The notes under the pieces are model-generated. The model had not been told where the DNA came from. It ran no database searches and saw nothing but the letters and a program-made list of their open reading frames with translations. This document shows positions 36,002 to 44,439 of a stretch of DNA of 64,000 bases, piece by piece (the stretch's first letter is position 1; each line of letters starts with the position of its first letter). Where the stretch lies: positions 57,704 through 121,703 of the forward strand of contig PAPI01000031.1 in NCBI GenBank assembly GCA_002708845.1. The letters are read 5' to 3'. Made by a program: the position numbers and the translations under genes. This stretch comes from Leeuwenhoekiella sp. (GTDB taxonomy: Bacteria; Bacteroidota; Bacteroidia; Flavobacteriales; Flavobacteriaceae).

Positions 36002-37174
36002 ATGATTGTTAGTGCGACGGCTCTCCTTGATTTTCTATTAGAAACCCGCAGACATAGTGAAACCTTATGTAAGCCTTTACAAATTGAGGATTACGTGGTG
36101 CAACCTGTTGAAGATGTCTCCCCACCCAAATGGCATTTAGGCCACACGACCTGGTTTTTTGAGGATTTTATTCTAAAAAAGTTTAAACCTGATTATCAGG
36201 AATACAACCAGCAGTTTTCTTTTGTTTTTAACAGTTACTACGAAAGTATGGGAGCACGCGTCGTACGCACCGATCGGGGAAATCTCTCCCGGCCTACTGT
36301 TGACGAAATTTATGCCTATCGCAAATATGTAACTGATGAATTGAACGATTTACTAAGTGATTCAAATGCTTTATCTGTAGAACTGGAAAAACTGGTTGAA
36401 ATAGGTATTCATCACGAAAAGCAGCATCAGGAATTACTACTTACTGACATAAAATACATTTTAGGTAACAATCCACTGCTTCCGGCTTATTCTAAAACAT
36501 ATCAAGAAAATACAAAGAAACCTAAAAAGGCGAATTGGATTCCGGTTGAAGAAGGCGTGTATGAAATAGGACATCAGGGAACTGATTTTTGCTACGATAA
36601 CGAACTGGGAAGACATAAGGTCTACCTAAACCAATTTGAGATTTCAAGCGAACTGGTTACCAATGCAGAGTACTTAGAATTTATAGAAGCCGGAGGGTAT
36701 GAAGATGCTTTGCTTTGGCATAGCGAAGGTTGGGCCTGGGTAAATGAAAATCAAATAACAGCTCCACAATACTGGCACATTGAAGACGGCGAACGCATGA
36801 GTTACACCCTTGCCGGTTATAAAAAACTAGAGCTTGATGCTCCGGTTACTCATATCTCTTACTATGAAGCTTATGCCTACGCGCAGTGGCGGGGTTTACG
36901 CTTACCTACCGAGTTTGAGTGGGAAGTTGCTCAGGAGCATTTTAAGTGGGGACAGCGCTGGGAATGGACGGAAAGTGCCTACCTGCCCTATCCGGGGTAC
37001 GAAAAAGCGCCGGGAGCCTTAGGAGAATACAACGGGAAGTTTATGGTAAGTCAAAAAACCCTGCGAGGTGGCTCTACCGCTACTTCACCTAATCATACAC
37101 GTGCTACCTACCGCAATTTTTTTCACCCCCATTTACGCTGGCAATTCACAGGGATTCGTTTGGCGCAACACTAA
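36002..37174 (+). CDS. egtB: Ergothioneine synthase EgtB-like sulfoxide synthase
   Basis: The 390-residue protein combines an N-terminal DinB-like domain (about 1-155) with a C-terminal formylglycine-generating-enzyme-like domain (about 180-390). The non-haem iron ligands are present: His48 in WHLGHTTW, and His138 and His142 in HHEKQHQE. The C-terminal domain has WVPVEEGVYEIG-like IPVEEGVYEIG, LRLPTEFEWEVA, LRGGSTAT and FHPHLRWQFTGIRLA. It would join a thiol substrate to trimethylhistidine with oxygen. Its coupling to egtD (6 bases) supports ergothioneine synthesis. Cysteine or gamma-glutamylcysteine could be the sulfur donor; no egtA or egtC is here. Confidence 0.87.
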   Translation: MIVSATALLDFLLETRRHSETLCKPLQIEDYVVQPVEDVSPPKWHLGHTTWFFEDFILKKFKPDYQEYNQQFSFVFNSYYESMGARVVRTDRGNLSRPTVDEIYAYRKYVTDELNDLLSDSNALSVELEKLVEIGIHHEKQHQELLLTDIKYILGNNPLLPAYSKTYQENTKKPKKANWIPVEEGVYEIGHQGTDFCYDNELGRHKVYLNQFEISSELVTNAEYLEFIEAGGYEDALLWHSEGWAWVNENQITAPQYWHIEDGERMSYTLAGYKKLELDAPVTHISYYEAYAYAQWRGLRLPTEFEWEVAQEHFKWGQRWEWTESAYLPYPGYEKAPGALGEYNGKFMVSQKTLRGGSTATSPNHTRATYRNFFHPHLRWQFTGIRLAQH

Positions 37175-37180
37175 AAGAAT

Positions 37181-38155
37181 ATGAAGACTAAAAAATCGGA
37201 ACAACATTTTGATACTGTTTTCCAAAAAGAAATTCACGAAGGCCTGACTGCCTTTCCCAAATACATTTCTTCTAAATGGTTTTACGATAAAACAGGTGAC
37301 CAGCTCTTTCAACAGATAATGAATTTGCCTGAATACTATCTTACCGGCTGCGAATACGAAATTCTTGATACAAATACGGCTGAAATTGCTCAACTCTTTA
37401 GTGATAAGGAGGGTTTTGATCTGGTTGAATTGGGTGCAGGTGACGGTAAAAAAACCAAGGTACTACTCCAGCATCTGGTGACTAATGAAATGCCGTTTAC
37501 TTATAAGCCTATAGATATCAGTCAAAATGCTCTTGACAGTCTGGAAAACGATTTGCAGAAAGTGTTTCCAAAACTGGATATGATTACACAACAAGGCACT
37601 TATTTTGAAGTCCTTGAAAAACTTTGCAAGAGATCCAGCGAAAGAAAGACAGTCATTATGGTTTTAGGCTCCAACATTGGTAATCTAAACCATGAGAATG
37701 CGATTAAATTTCTGTCAGACATCAGAAAATGTATGAATCCCAAAGATTTACTTTTTATGGGATTTGACCAAAAGAAAGACCCTTCAATAATCTTAAGTGC
37801 TTATAATGACTCCCAGGGAGTTACCGAAGCTTTCAATAAAAATGTTTTGAAGCGCATCAACTCGAGTCTTGATGCAGATTTTGATCTTAATTCATTTAAG
37901 CACTGGCCTATTTATGACCCGGAAACCGGTACCACGAAAAGCTTTTTAGTAAGTACCAAAGAACAGAAAGTAAGTCTTAATAAGCTCAATCTGGAAGTCA
38001 GCTTTTCTGCCTGGGAAAGTATTCATACCGAAATATCCCAAAAATACGACGATCACATTGTAAACTGGCTTGCACAGGAAGCTGGTTTAGAAGTCTTCGT
38101 TAAATTTCAGGATTCTGAAGAATATTTTACAGACTATGTATTTAAAAAGATCTGA
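37181..38155 (+). CDS. egtD: L-histidine N-alpha-methyltransferase
   Basis: The 324-residue cytoplasmic methyltransferase has the SAM-binding VELGAGDGKKTKVLLQ (about residue 84). Other family motifs follow: LPEYYLTGCEYEIL, VLGSNIGNLNHENA, LLFMGFDQKKDP and AYNDSQGVTEAFNKNVL, with Asn and Tyr residues that bind histidine. Near the C-terminus SIHTEISQKY carries the Glu that contacts the histidine imidazole. It makes trimethylhistidine (hercynine) from histidine and three SAM. It is the second gene of the egtBD pair and is followed by a bidirectional terminator. Confidence 0.92.
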   Translation: MKTKKSEQHFDTVFQKEIHEGLTAFPKYISSKWFYDKTGDQLFQQIMNLPEYYLTGCEYEILDTNTAEIAQLFSDKEGFDLVELGAGDGKKTKVLLQHLVTNEMPFTYKPIDISQNALDSLENDLQKVFPKLDMITQQGTYFEVLEKLCKRSSERKTVIMVLGSNIGNLNHENAIKFLSDIRKCMNPKDLLFMGFDQKKDPSIILSAYNDSQGVTEAFNKNVLKRINSSLDADFDLNSFKHWPIYDPETGTTKSFLVSTKEQKVSLNKLNLEVSFSAWESIHTEISQKYDDHIVNWLAQEAGLEVFVKFQDSEEYFTDYVFKKI

Positions 38156-38166
38156 TCTAAAACTAA

Positions 38167-38205
38167 AAAAGCAATCAAAATCGCCGATTCTGATTGCTTT
38201 TCTTC
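38167..38205. terminator. Bidirectional terminator after egtD
   Basis: AAAAGCAATC (38167-38176) pairs with GATTGCTTTT (38192-38201), with a smaller AATC/GATT hairpin inside. T-runs occur on both strands, so it can also end the minus-strand gene at 38224. Confidence 0.85.
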
Positions 38206-38223
38206 ATTTTTTTCAGCTTTAAA

Positions 38224-38514
38224 TTAAAGCGCCAAAAGACTGTTTTCAGCTCCCGCAAAGTCGTTAAACTTATACCCGTCTGCTTCCGGCTCATTAACCC
38301 ACTCTCCGTCTACTGAATAACGAAATTCATAAGTAGCATCTACAGGTATATTGAGCTGGCCCTTAAAAGAACCATTCTTAAGTTTTTTAAGTTCTGTCTT
38401 TTCCCAGTCATTAAAGTCTCCTGCAACAGCAACTGCGTTTGCATCGGTATCCAATACCGTAAAAGTAACTTTACACTCAGGTTTAGATTTTAAAAATTGT
38501 TTCGTAATTGGCAT
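38224..38514 (-). CDS. Small CBM48/isoamylase-N-like protein
   Basis: The 96-residue protein is a single early-set beta-sandwich domain as in AMPK-beta and isoamylase N-termini: CKVTFTVLDTDANAVAVAGDFNDWEKTELKKLKNGSFKG, then VDATYEFRYSVDGEWVNEPEADGYKFNDFAGAENSLL (written here in two parts). The conserved GDFNDW, YEFRYSVDG and final NS-L are all present. It has no signal peptide and no catalytic domain, so it may bind glycogen-like polymers or regulate an enzyme in trans. Stand-alone copies are common in Bacteroidota. It lies between egtD and the PLP enzyme. Confidence 0.8.
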   Translation of the reverse strand: MPITKQFLKSKPECKVTFTVLDTDANAVAVAGDFNDWEKTELKKLKNGSFKGQLNIPVDATYEFRYSVDGEWVNEPEADGYKFNDFAGAENSLLAL

Positions 38515-38701
38515 AACAAATTCATTTTAGTTAGAACAAATTTAAGATATCAGTAATATAAAACTCAAAAAATCAGGTATTTAAACTCATTTTTCCGAAA
38601 ATCTCAATCAATCTTTGGTTCTTTCTTTGATTTAGAATTACGAAATCGTTATTGAAAACTAATCCATTAAAAAATTAACTACGCAAAACATACAAATAAT
38701 G

Positions 38702-39772
38702 CTAAATTAACTCCAAAAGCTTTTGCAAATCACTTTCTGTATTAAAATAATGGAAACTTACCCGAATTCCATCACCTCGTTGTGAACAAATCACATCGTT
38801 ACTACGTAGCTTTTCAAAAGTCTTTGCATCGCCTTTAATGTTGTAAAAAGGGCCGTGAACTTTTCGTTTTAGCACTTCATCGGCGAGTAAATTGCGCTCT
38901 GCAAATGCTTCGAAAGCGAGTTTTTGTAATTTTTGGATTTGTGCTTCAATGGTATCGAAACCTACTTTTTTTACCAAACCGAGTGCCGCCTGAAGACTTC
39001 CTAAATTCAAGGTGTCCAGATGTCCGGGTTCCATTCGGCTTATTAAATTAAAATCCTCAGACTTATACTTTCCTTTATCTGAACCATAACCTAAATTTTT
39101 TGGCTTTAGTCGCTTCTCTACTTCTGGTTTAAATAGAAAAAAACCATTACCGTAACCTGCGTTCAGCCATTTGTAGGCACTGGCTCCAAGAATATCAATA
39201 CCACTTTTGCCAAAATCAAAATCTTCAATACCCAGGTATTGCGTTCCGTCAGCCACAATAAGCATGTCTGGATACTGTTCCTTAAGTGTTTTTAAAAAAT
39301 CAAAATCTATACGAATTCCATTTAGATACTGAATTAGGCTGAGGCAAAGTACATCGGGCTTGTGTTTATTCACTTCCTGTTCAATATTGTCTTCAAGCCA
39401 TTCATCTATCTTCGCATAATGCACTTCAAACCCCCTTTGCTCTACCGCCCAGTTTATTGACGGATAATCTACGTCAAGTAATAAGAAACGCGTTTTTGCA
39501 TCAAATGCTTCCAGCAAAGCATTAAAACCAATGGAAAAACTGGGATGTAGCGAGGTGTATTGTGGTGTATGGTAAAAAAAACGGGCAACATCTTCACGTA
39601 CCTCATCAATAAAAGCCCCTTGTTCATCTTTTAAAATACTACCCAAAACCAGATAATCAAGATCATGATTTTGTCTAAAATCTAAAACGGTTTCCGAAAG
39701 CAATCCGGAGCCTGCCGTATTGAGATGTATATAACTGGAAGTGATGGGGAATTCTTTTTTTAGGTTTTTCAT
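38702..39772 (-). CDS. PLP-dependent aminotransferase class V family enzyme
   Basis: The 356-residue cytoplasmic protein belongs to the class V fold shared by cysteine desulfurases, kynureninase and EgtE. It has YIHLNTAGSGLL at the start, HPSFSIGFNALLEAF, ADGTQYLGIEDFDF with the cofactor Asp, and the PLP lysine in GASAYKWLNAGYGNGFF. A C-terminal RVSFHYFNTESDLQKLLELI follows, as in NifS-like proteins. No active-site Cys loop typical of SufS is evident. Since it lies 0.5 kb from egtBD, a role as the EgtE C-S lyase that completes ergothioneine is possible, but it is on the other strand and the link is only positional. Confidence 0.7.
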   Translation of the reverse strand: MKNLKKEFPITSSYIHLNTAGSGLLSETVLDFRQNHDLDYLVLGSILKDEQGAFIDEVREDVARFFYHTPQYTSLHPSFSIGFNALLEAFDAKTRFLLLDVDYPSINWAVEQRGFEVHYAKIDEWLEDNIEQEVNKHKPDVLCLSLIQYLNGIRIDFDFLKTLKEQYPDMLIVADGTQYLGIEDFDFGKSGIDILGASAYKWLNAGYGNGFFLFKPEVEKRLKPKNLGYGSDKGKYKSEDFNLISRMEPGHLDTLNLGSLQAALGLVKKVGFDTIEAQIQKLQKLAFEAFAERNLLADEVLKRKVHGPFYNIKGDAKTFEKLRSNDVICSQRGDGIRVSFHYFNTESDLQKLLELI

Positions 39773-39909
39773 AAGGTAATAGCCTGAGTATTTCTTGTAA
39801 ATTTAACCTGTTCTAAGAAAGCCAAAGAATTTTAAGCGCTTTTAGTTTTAAAATTTGTTGTTTATCTGCAAAATCAGAATCTATACAATCACATTTACCC
39901 TATATAATT

Positions 39910-40338
39910 ATGTTTTCAAAAAAACAGGAAAGTTCAAAGATTGATCCGGAACAGCGCGAACTCATTGAATACGCTCAAAAGCGCGTAAAACAAAAGAAAA
40001 ATCTCTTTAGACATTTTATTGTCTTTCTCGCAGGTTGTGTGCTATTCATAATATTGAATAAGTTTTTAGATTTTGGCTCGGCCTTTAGACCGGCATCTGT
40101 AGATTGGTTTGTATGGGCCGCATTGATATGGTTTTTCCTCTTTCTCATTCACGTGCTAAATGTGTTTTTACTAAATAGTTTTATGAATAAAAAATGGGAA
40201 AATGAGCAACTTGATAAACTTGTTGCCAAGCAAAAAGCTAAAATTGCTAAACTTCAGACCAAAGTTGAAAACGAGCATCCACTACCCAAAAGTGGTTCAA
40301 GCATTTCACCGGCAACAGACCGGCCATTAAATTCCTGA
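39910..40338 (+). CDS. 2TM domain protein
   Basis: The 142-residue protein has the Bacteroidota 2TM domain: an amphipathic IEYAQKRVKQKKNLFRHFIVF run into a first helix, then WFVWAALIWFFLFLIHVLNVFLL as the second, then MNKKWENEQLDKL. A charged helical tail follows (about 100-142, KAKIAKLQTKVENE). The family is of unknown function and often occurs beside LytTR regulators; none is here. It is followed 6 bases later by folA, so the two probably share a transcript. Confidence 0.8.
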   Translation: MFSKKQESSKIDPEQRELIEYAQKRVKQKKNLFRHFIVFLAGCVLFIILNKFLDFGSAFRPASVDWFVWAALIWFFLFLIHVLNVFLLNSFMNKKWENEQLDKLVAKQKAKIAKLQTKVENEHPLPKSGSSISPATDRPLNS

Positions 40339-40344
40339 ACACTA

Positions 40345-40839
40345 ATGACTACATTAATTGCTGCTGCTGCAGAAAACAATGCTCTAGGTAAAGACAACGA
40401 GATGATCTGGCATTTGCCCGATGATTTTAAACGCTTTAAAAAGCTTACTTCCCATCATCACATAATTATGGGAAGAAAAACGCTGGAGTCTTTTGACAAA
40501 CCTTTACCCAATCGTACCCATATCGTAATAACAAGGCAGGAAAATTACAAGCCAAAATTTGAGGGAGTTTTAGTTGCTAAAAACCTTGATGAAGGTCTTA
40601 AATTAGCTCAGGATGATGAGCAAATCTGGGTTATAGGCGGTGGTCAGATCTATAAACTTGCATTAGACCAGGCTACTCATATAGAACTTACCCGAGTACA
40701 CGGCAGGTTTGAAGCAGATGCGTTTTTTCCGGAAATTGATCCTGAAAAATGGGAATTGATTGAAAGCGAATTTCACGATAAAGACGAGCGTCATGACTAC
40801 GCTTTTACGTACCTCACCTATGCTAAACGAAACCTTTAA
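40345..40839 (+). CDS. folA: Dihydrofolate reductase
   Basis: The 164-residue enzyme reduces dihydrofolate with NADPH. It starts with IAAAAENNALGKDNEMIWHLPDDFKRFKKLT (in blocks: the substrate-binding WHLPDDFKRF with the catalytic Asp). It has the NADPH motifs IIMGRKTLESF and VIGGGQIYKLAL, and a C-terminal HDYAFTYLTYAKR. It recycles the dihydrofolate produced by ThyA, encoded 5 kb upstream on the same strand. Its last 20 bases overlap the start of the ketosamine-kinase gene. Confidence 0.96.
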   Translation: MTTLIAAAAENNALGKDNEMIWHLPDDFKRFKKLTSHHHIIMGRKTLESFDKPLPNRTHIVITRQENYKPKFEGVLVAKNLDEGLKLAQDDEQIWVIGGGQIYKLALDQATHIELTRVHGRFEADAFFPEIDPEKWELIESEFHDKDERHDYAFTYLTYAKRNL

Positions 40840-41668
40840 GGAGCACCTTTCGGAATATTTAGACAGTCCTATTACCCAAACTTCGGCACTAACCGGAGGT
40901 GACATCAATGATGTTTATAAATTAGATACAAGGAATAATAGCTACGTTGTTAAAACGAATGATGCCAACGCCTACCCAGATATGTTTAAGCTTGAAAAGC
41001 TGGGTCTGGATGAGCTTGCAAAAACAAAAACCTTTCGCACTCCGTGCACGCTGCACACCGGCAATTTTGAAAACAAAAATTTTCTTATTCTGGAATATAT
41101 AGCCAGTGCTCCAAAAACAAGTAATTTCGATCAAATTTTTGGGGAAAAACTGGCTAAAATGCATCAAACCTCATCAGCCTTTGGTTTTATAAAAGACAAC
41201 TATATAGGCAGTTTACCGCAGCACAATGATGAAGAGCCAGATGCCGCCTCATTTTACATTAGTCAACGTCTCGAACCTCAATTCCGGCTTGCCCAAGAAC
41301 GCGGCTACACGTTTGACAATTTGGATAGCTTCTATTCTCGCATTGAAAATCTTATTCCAGACGAAGCAGCTGCCTTAATACACGGGGATTTATGGTCTGG
41401 TAATTTTATGGTGAGTGAAGACGGTCAACCCGCACTCATTGATCCCGCTACCTGCTATGCGCCACGGGAGATGGATTTAGCCCTTATGCGCCTTTTCGGT
41501 GGCTTTTCAAATACCGTTTTTGAGAGTTATGAGCGTATATTCCCCCTAGCTGCAGATTGGGAAAAACGGATTGAGCTTTGGCAACTCTATTATATACTTG
41601 TTCATGTAAATCTTTTTGGTGGGCATTATTACGCTTCCGCGAAAGCGATACTTCGCAAATACCTCTAA
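40820..41668 (+). CDS. Fructosamine/ketosamine-3-kinase family protein
   Basis: The start is set at ATG 40820 (MLNETFKEHLSEYL). An upstream ATG at 40760 would lie 80 bases inside folA and add residues not seen in the family. The 282-residue protein has ITQTSALTGGDINDVYKL (nucleotide-binding strand), FLILEYI, the catalytic LIHGDLWSGNFMV and metal-binding LIDPATCYAPREMDLALMRLFGGF. It phosphorylates ketoamines made by protein glycation, so that they break down and release the protein amine. Coupling with folA is by overlap only. A palindrome-like CGCTTCCGCGAAAGCG lies near the end of the frame. Confidence 0.88.
   Translation: MLNETFKEHLSEYLDSPITQTSALTGGDINDVYKLDTRNNSYVVKTNDANAYPDMFKLEKLGLDELAKTKTFRTPCTLHTGNFENKNFLILEYIASAPKTSNFDQIFGEKLAKMHQTSSAFGFIKDNYIGSLPQHNDEEPDAASFYISQRLEPQFRLAQERGYTFDNLDSFYSRIENLIPDEAAALIHGDLWSGNFMVSEDGQPALIDPATCYAPREMDLALMRLFGGFSNTVFESYERIFPLAADWEKRIELWQLYYILVHVNLFGGHYYASAKAILRKYL
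41632..41647. repeat. CGCTTYCGCGAAAGCG palindrome-like element
   Basis: A 16-base near-perfect palindrome in the ketosamine-kinase frame. Related copies lie at 12613-12628 and about 16107-16121, also inside genes. It may belong to a dispersed genome-wide repeat. Confidence 0.4.
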
Positions 41669-41764
41669 ATCTTAACAAACTTTAATTATTAGGCTTAAAG
41701 TTTTGGCTTTGCCTTAAAAATAAGAAGGCTCACTATCGCGTACTTTTAAAAGAAAAATAAAATC

Positions 41765-42265
41765 ATGAGCACCAAAAATTTAGTTAGCACCGAAGCTTTA
41801 GAGAAGCTTAAAGAATTAGCAACCGCCATTGACTTTGCATTTATGGCAACAGACCTTTCAAACCAACCCATTGATGCAATACCGATGTCCACAAAAAGAG
41901 TAGATGACAACGGGACTATTTGGTTTTTAAGCAACGCAAACAGCGATCACAACGCAAATATCCAGAAAGACTCGAAAGTCCAGCTATTTTATTCAAAACC
42001 CGGCGATTTTGAATTTTTAAGTGTTTACGGTGAAGCTAGCATTACCCGGGATCGTACCGTTTTAGACGAATTATATGGTAAAAGTGACGATGCCTGGTTT
42101 GAAGGCAAAGATGATCCTAATTTAACGGCCATCCAGTTTAGACCTGCAAGTGCTCAGTACTGGGATGCCAAATCAAACAAACTTGTAAGCCTTCTTAAAA
42201 TCGCATACGGGGCAGTAACCGGTGAAGAAACCGACTTAGGAGAGACTGGTTCTTTAAAAGTCTAG
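41765..42265 (+). CDS. Pyridoxamine-5'-phosphate-oxidase-fold protein (general stress protein 26 type)
   Basis: The 166-residue cytoplasmic protein has a split-barrel flavin-binding fold. The family motif is DFAFMATDLSNQPIDAIPMSTKRVDDNGTIWFLSNANSDH (in blocks from about residue 23), then VQLFYSKPGDFEFLSVYGEA and MPASAQYWDAKSNKLV-like FRPASAQYWDAKSNKLV. It resembles the GSP26 group, which bind FMN or FAD and are induced by stress. It lacks the PLP-oxidase substrate residues. It stands alone. Confidence 0.82.
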   Translation: MSTKNLVSTEALEKLKELATAIDFAFMATDLSNQPIDAIPMSTKRVDDNGTIWFLSNANSDHNANIQKDSKVQLFYSKPGDFEFLSVYGEASITRDRTVLDELYGKSDDAWFEGKDDPNLTAIQFRPASAQYWDAKSNKLVSLLKIAYGAVTGEETDLGETGSLKV

Positions 42266-42269
42266 ACTT

Positions 42270-42644
42270 CTAGTCTTCGGTGGTAATTAAAACTAAAGTG
42301 CGCTTTCCAGGAGAGGGATAGCCCATAATACTGTCTATAGATTTAACGAAATGAATGGTTTTAGCCTGTTCTAAAATACTCTTTTTATAATCATTAAATG
42401 TAACCAGTGGTAAATGCTGGCCATCAACTACAAAGACATAATGATCTGCATCACGACGTGTTAGCGCATATTCTACGTGCATTTTTAACTCTTTAAGCGC
42501 TGTCTTTTTTGAAAAGTCATTCCAGGTGTCTTTAGAATCTGAGGTTTCCAGAATAATTTCATCAGGCCTTTCAGTTTGTGCTACGAGTACAGTAAATGGA
42601 AGAACCATAAAGCCAATTAAGAGAACAAATTTCATAAACTTCAT
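42270..42644 (-). CDS. Small secreted protein of unknown function
   Basis: The 124-residue protein has a signal peptide (FVLLIGFMVLPFTVLVAQ), with a possible shorter start at Met4. The mature part has MHVEYALTRRDADHYVFVVDGQHLPLVTFNDYKKSIL, a segment that could be a small alpha-beta domain. I recognise no family. It is convergent with the PNPOx-fold gene, with 4 bases between stop codons, and divergent from fabD. Confidence 0.6.
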   Translation of the reverse strand: MKFMKFVLLIGFMVLPFTVLVAQTERPDEIILETSDSKDTWNDFSKKTALKELKMHVEYALTRRDADHYVFVVDGQHLPLVTFNDYKKSILEQAKTIHFVKSIDSIMGYPSPGKRTLVLITTED

Positions 42645-42700
42645 TTCTTAGCATTTAAATGTAAGAAACTTTTAAATTTCAAATTCCTTTAAGGTATACG

Positions 42701-42708
42701 TACTTTTG
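42701..42708 (+). promoter_or_regulatory. -7 element of fabD
   Basis: TACTTTTG fits TAnnTTTG exactly and lies 23 bases before the fabD ATG, the usual spacing in this phylum. Confidence 0.5.
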
Positions 42709-42731
42709 CAAATTCAAGAAACACACTAATT

Positions 42732-43613
42732 ATGAAAGCATATATCTTCCCGGGACAGGGAGCACAATTTACAGGAATGGGTAAGGATGTTTATGAAGCA
42801 TCAGCAACAGCTCGTGAATTGTTTGAAAAAGCTAATGAAATTTTGGGTTTTGACCTTACAAAAATCATGTTTGAAGGCTCAGCCGACGAACTCAAAGAAA
42901 CAAAAGTCACCCAGCCAGCAATATTTTTACATTCCGTGGCACTTTTTAAAGCGTTAGGTGATCAGGCCCAACCTCAAATGGTTGCAGGACATTCGCTTGG
43001 TGAAATTTCGGCACTCGTTGCCAATGGGGTTTTAGGTTTTGAAGATGGTTTACGTCTTGTAGCGCAGCGCGCTCAGGCAATGCAAAAAGCCTGTGATAAC
43101 ACTCCATCTACCATGGCTGCCATTTTAGGCCTTGAAGATGAACTGGTAGAAGCTGTTTGTGCAGATGTAGATGGCGTTGTCGTAGCAGCAAACTACAATT
43201 GTCCGGGGCAGCTTATTATTTCCGGGGAAATTAAAGCCGTAGAAGAAGCATGTGACCGACTAAAAGAACGTGGTGCCAAACGGGCATTACTGCTACCAGT
43301 TGGCGGTGCTTTTCACTCGCCTCTGATGGAGCCTGCACGAGAAGAACTTGCCGCCGCGATCGAGAAAACTACTTTTAGCGAGCCCAGTTGCCCTATTTAT
43401 CAAAATGTGAGTACTACTGCCGTTACAGATCCCGCAGAAATTAAGAAGAATCTTTTATTTCAATTGACCGCACCGGTAAAATGGACTCAAAGCGTTCAAA
43501 ATATGCTAAAAGACGGTGCAACCGAATTTATAGAGGTTGGTCCCGGTAAGGTTTTACAGGGACTGGTTAAAAAAGTAGATCGCCAGGCCGATACCAGCAG
43601 TGCTTCTGTTTAG
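42732..43613 (+). CDS. fabD: Malonyl-CoA:ACP transacylase
   Basis: The 293-residue enzyme loads malonyl groups onto acyl carrier protein for fatty-acid synthesis. It starts YIFPGQGAQFTGMG, has the nucleophile Ser88 in GHSLGEISAL, the Arg of QRAQAMQKAC (about 115) that binds the malonyl carboxylate, and the catalytic His in GGAFHSPLM (about 200). IEVGPGKVLQGLVKK closes the domain. It is not next to other fab genes. A strong terminator follows. Confidence 0.97.
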   Translation: MKAYIFPGQGAQFTGMGKDVYEASATARELFEKANEILGFDLTKIMFEGSADELKETKVTQPAIFLHSVALFKALGDQAQPQMVAGHSLGEISALVANGVLGFEDGLRLVAQRAQAMQKACDNTPSTMAAILGLEDELVEAVCADVDGVVVAANYNCPGQLIISGEIKAVEEACDRLKERGAKRALLLPVGGAFHSPLMEPAREELAAAIEKTTFSEPSCPIYQNVSTTAVTDPAEIKKNLLFQLTAPVKWTQSVQNMLKDGATEFIEVGPGKVLQGLVKKVDRQADTSSASV

Positions 43614-43643
43614 ATTTGGACAATTACGTACAATACGAAAATA

Positions 43644-43672
43644 AAAAAGCCCGGCAAAACCGGGCTTTTTCT
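43644..43672. terminator. Bidirectional terminator after fabD
   Basis: AAAAAGCCCGG pairs perfectly with CCGGGCTTTTT across CAAAA. It serves fabD and the converging lipoprotein gene at 43690. Confidence 0.95.
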
Positions 43673-43689
43673 ATATTTCTCGTAAGAGA

Positions 43690-43929
43690 TTACATGTTGT
43701 CGTCGTTTCCTTCAACTTCGTCTTCTACTTCCTGAGCACCTTCTTCTACAGCAGCCTCAGTATCGTTAGCAGCGTCTTCAATAGCGTCACCTGCATCATC
43801 CATAGCATCACCCATGTCATCAGCAGCACTTTCCATTGTATCTTCAGCTTTTTCTTCAGTTGTTTCGCGACAAGCAGAAACAGAAACCATTAGTAAAAGT
43901 GCGAAAGCACTAAACATAAATTTTTTCAT
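43690..43929 (-). CDS. Small acidic CRE-type lipoprotein
   Basis: The 79-residue protein has a signal peptide ending in the lipobox VSAC with the lipidated Cys20, followed by Arg-Glu. The mature 60 residues are almost only Asp, Glu, Ala, Met and Gly (DDMGDAMDDAGDAIEDAAND), with a short amphipathic repeat. No family function is known. It is close in sequence to the gene at 44195 and shares the Cys-Arg-Glu start with two others (47527 and 47768). It should be anchored in the envelope. The acidic residues after Cys could act as a surface-export signal; that is inference. Confidence 0.75.
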   Translation of the reverse strand: MKKFMFSAFALLLMVSVSACRETTEEKAEDTMESAADDMGDAMDDAGDAIEDAANDTEAAVEEGAQEVEDEVEGNDDNM

Positions 43930-44118
43930 AATCGTATTAATTTAATTAGCGTTAATTGGTGTCAAATGTATATAATAAAATAAGGCTTATTCTTAAATTT
44001 TATTAAATTTTTCCTCGATTTGTATTTTTGATAAAAATTCCGCAACAGATCCTATAAATTAATGGCTATAAGTGCTTTGAATTTTAATTTTTTGAAATTC
44101 CGTTTACTTTACCAAACA

Positions 44119-44157
44119 AAAAAGCATCCTAAATGTAAATTTTAAGATGCTTTTTTT
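44119..44157. terminator. Terminator downstream of the second small lipoprotein gene
   Basis: AAAGCATC pairs with GATGCTTT, extended by complementary AT-rich arms, and has T-runs on both strands. It lies 38 bases beyond the stop of the gene at 44195. Confidence 0.75.
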
Positions 44158-44194
44158 GAACTGGAATAGTCTCTATAAGGTCAAACTATATTAG

Positions 44195-44398
44195 TTACAT
44201 ATCATCATTTCCCTGAATTTCATCGTTGAGTTCATCAGCTCCTTTCTTAACAGCCTCTCCGGTTTCTTCAGCTGCGTTCTCAACATCTTCACCTATTGCT
44301 TCTACTGCATCTTCGGTTTTTTCTTGTGTAGTTTCTCTGCACGAATAGGTCGTGGCTACGATTGCAAGCATCGCTAGACTTAAAAAAATACGTTTCAT
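44195..44398 (-). CDS. Small acidic CRE-type lipoprotein
   Basis: The 67-residue protein has a lipobox TYSC (Cys20) followed by RETTQEKTED, nearly the same as RETTEEKAED in the gene at 43690. The tail EGDDM-type ends match too (IQGNDDM here, VEGNDDNM there). The mature part has alternating Ala/Val and Glu positions (AEETGEAVKKGADELNDE), which fits an amphipathic helix. The two are diverged tandem paralogues, each with its own terminator. Envelope location is expected; function is unknown. Confidence 0.75.
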   Translation of the reverse strand: MKRIFLSLAMLAIVATTYSCRETTQEKTEDAVEAIGEDVENAAEETGEAVKKGADELNDEIQGNDDM

Positions 44399-44439
44399 AA
44401 TACTGGTTTATTGTTTAATCTAAAAATACTCAAATATCC

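Noticed and set aside
38702-39772. Cysteine desulfurase (SufS/IscS) for the class V PLP gene
   Set aside because: The catalytic Cys loop and Suf or Isc neighbours are missing. Only the fold is clear.
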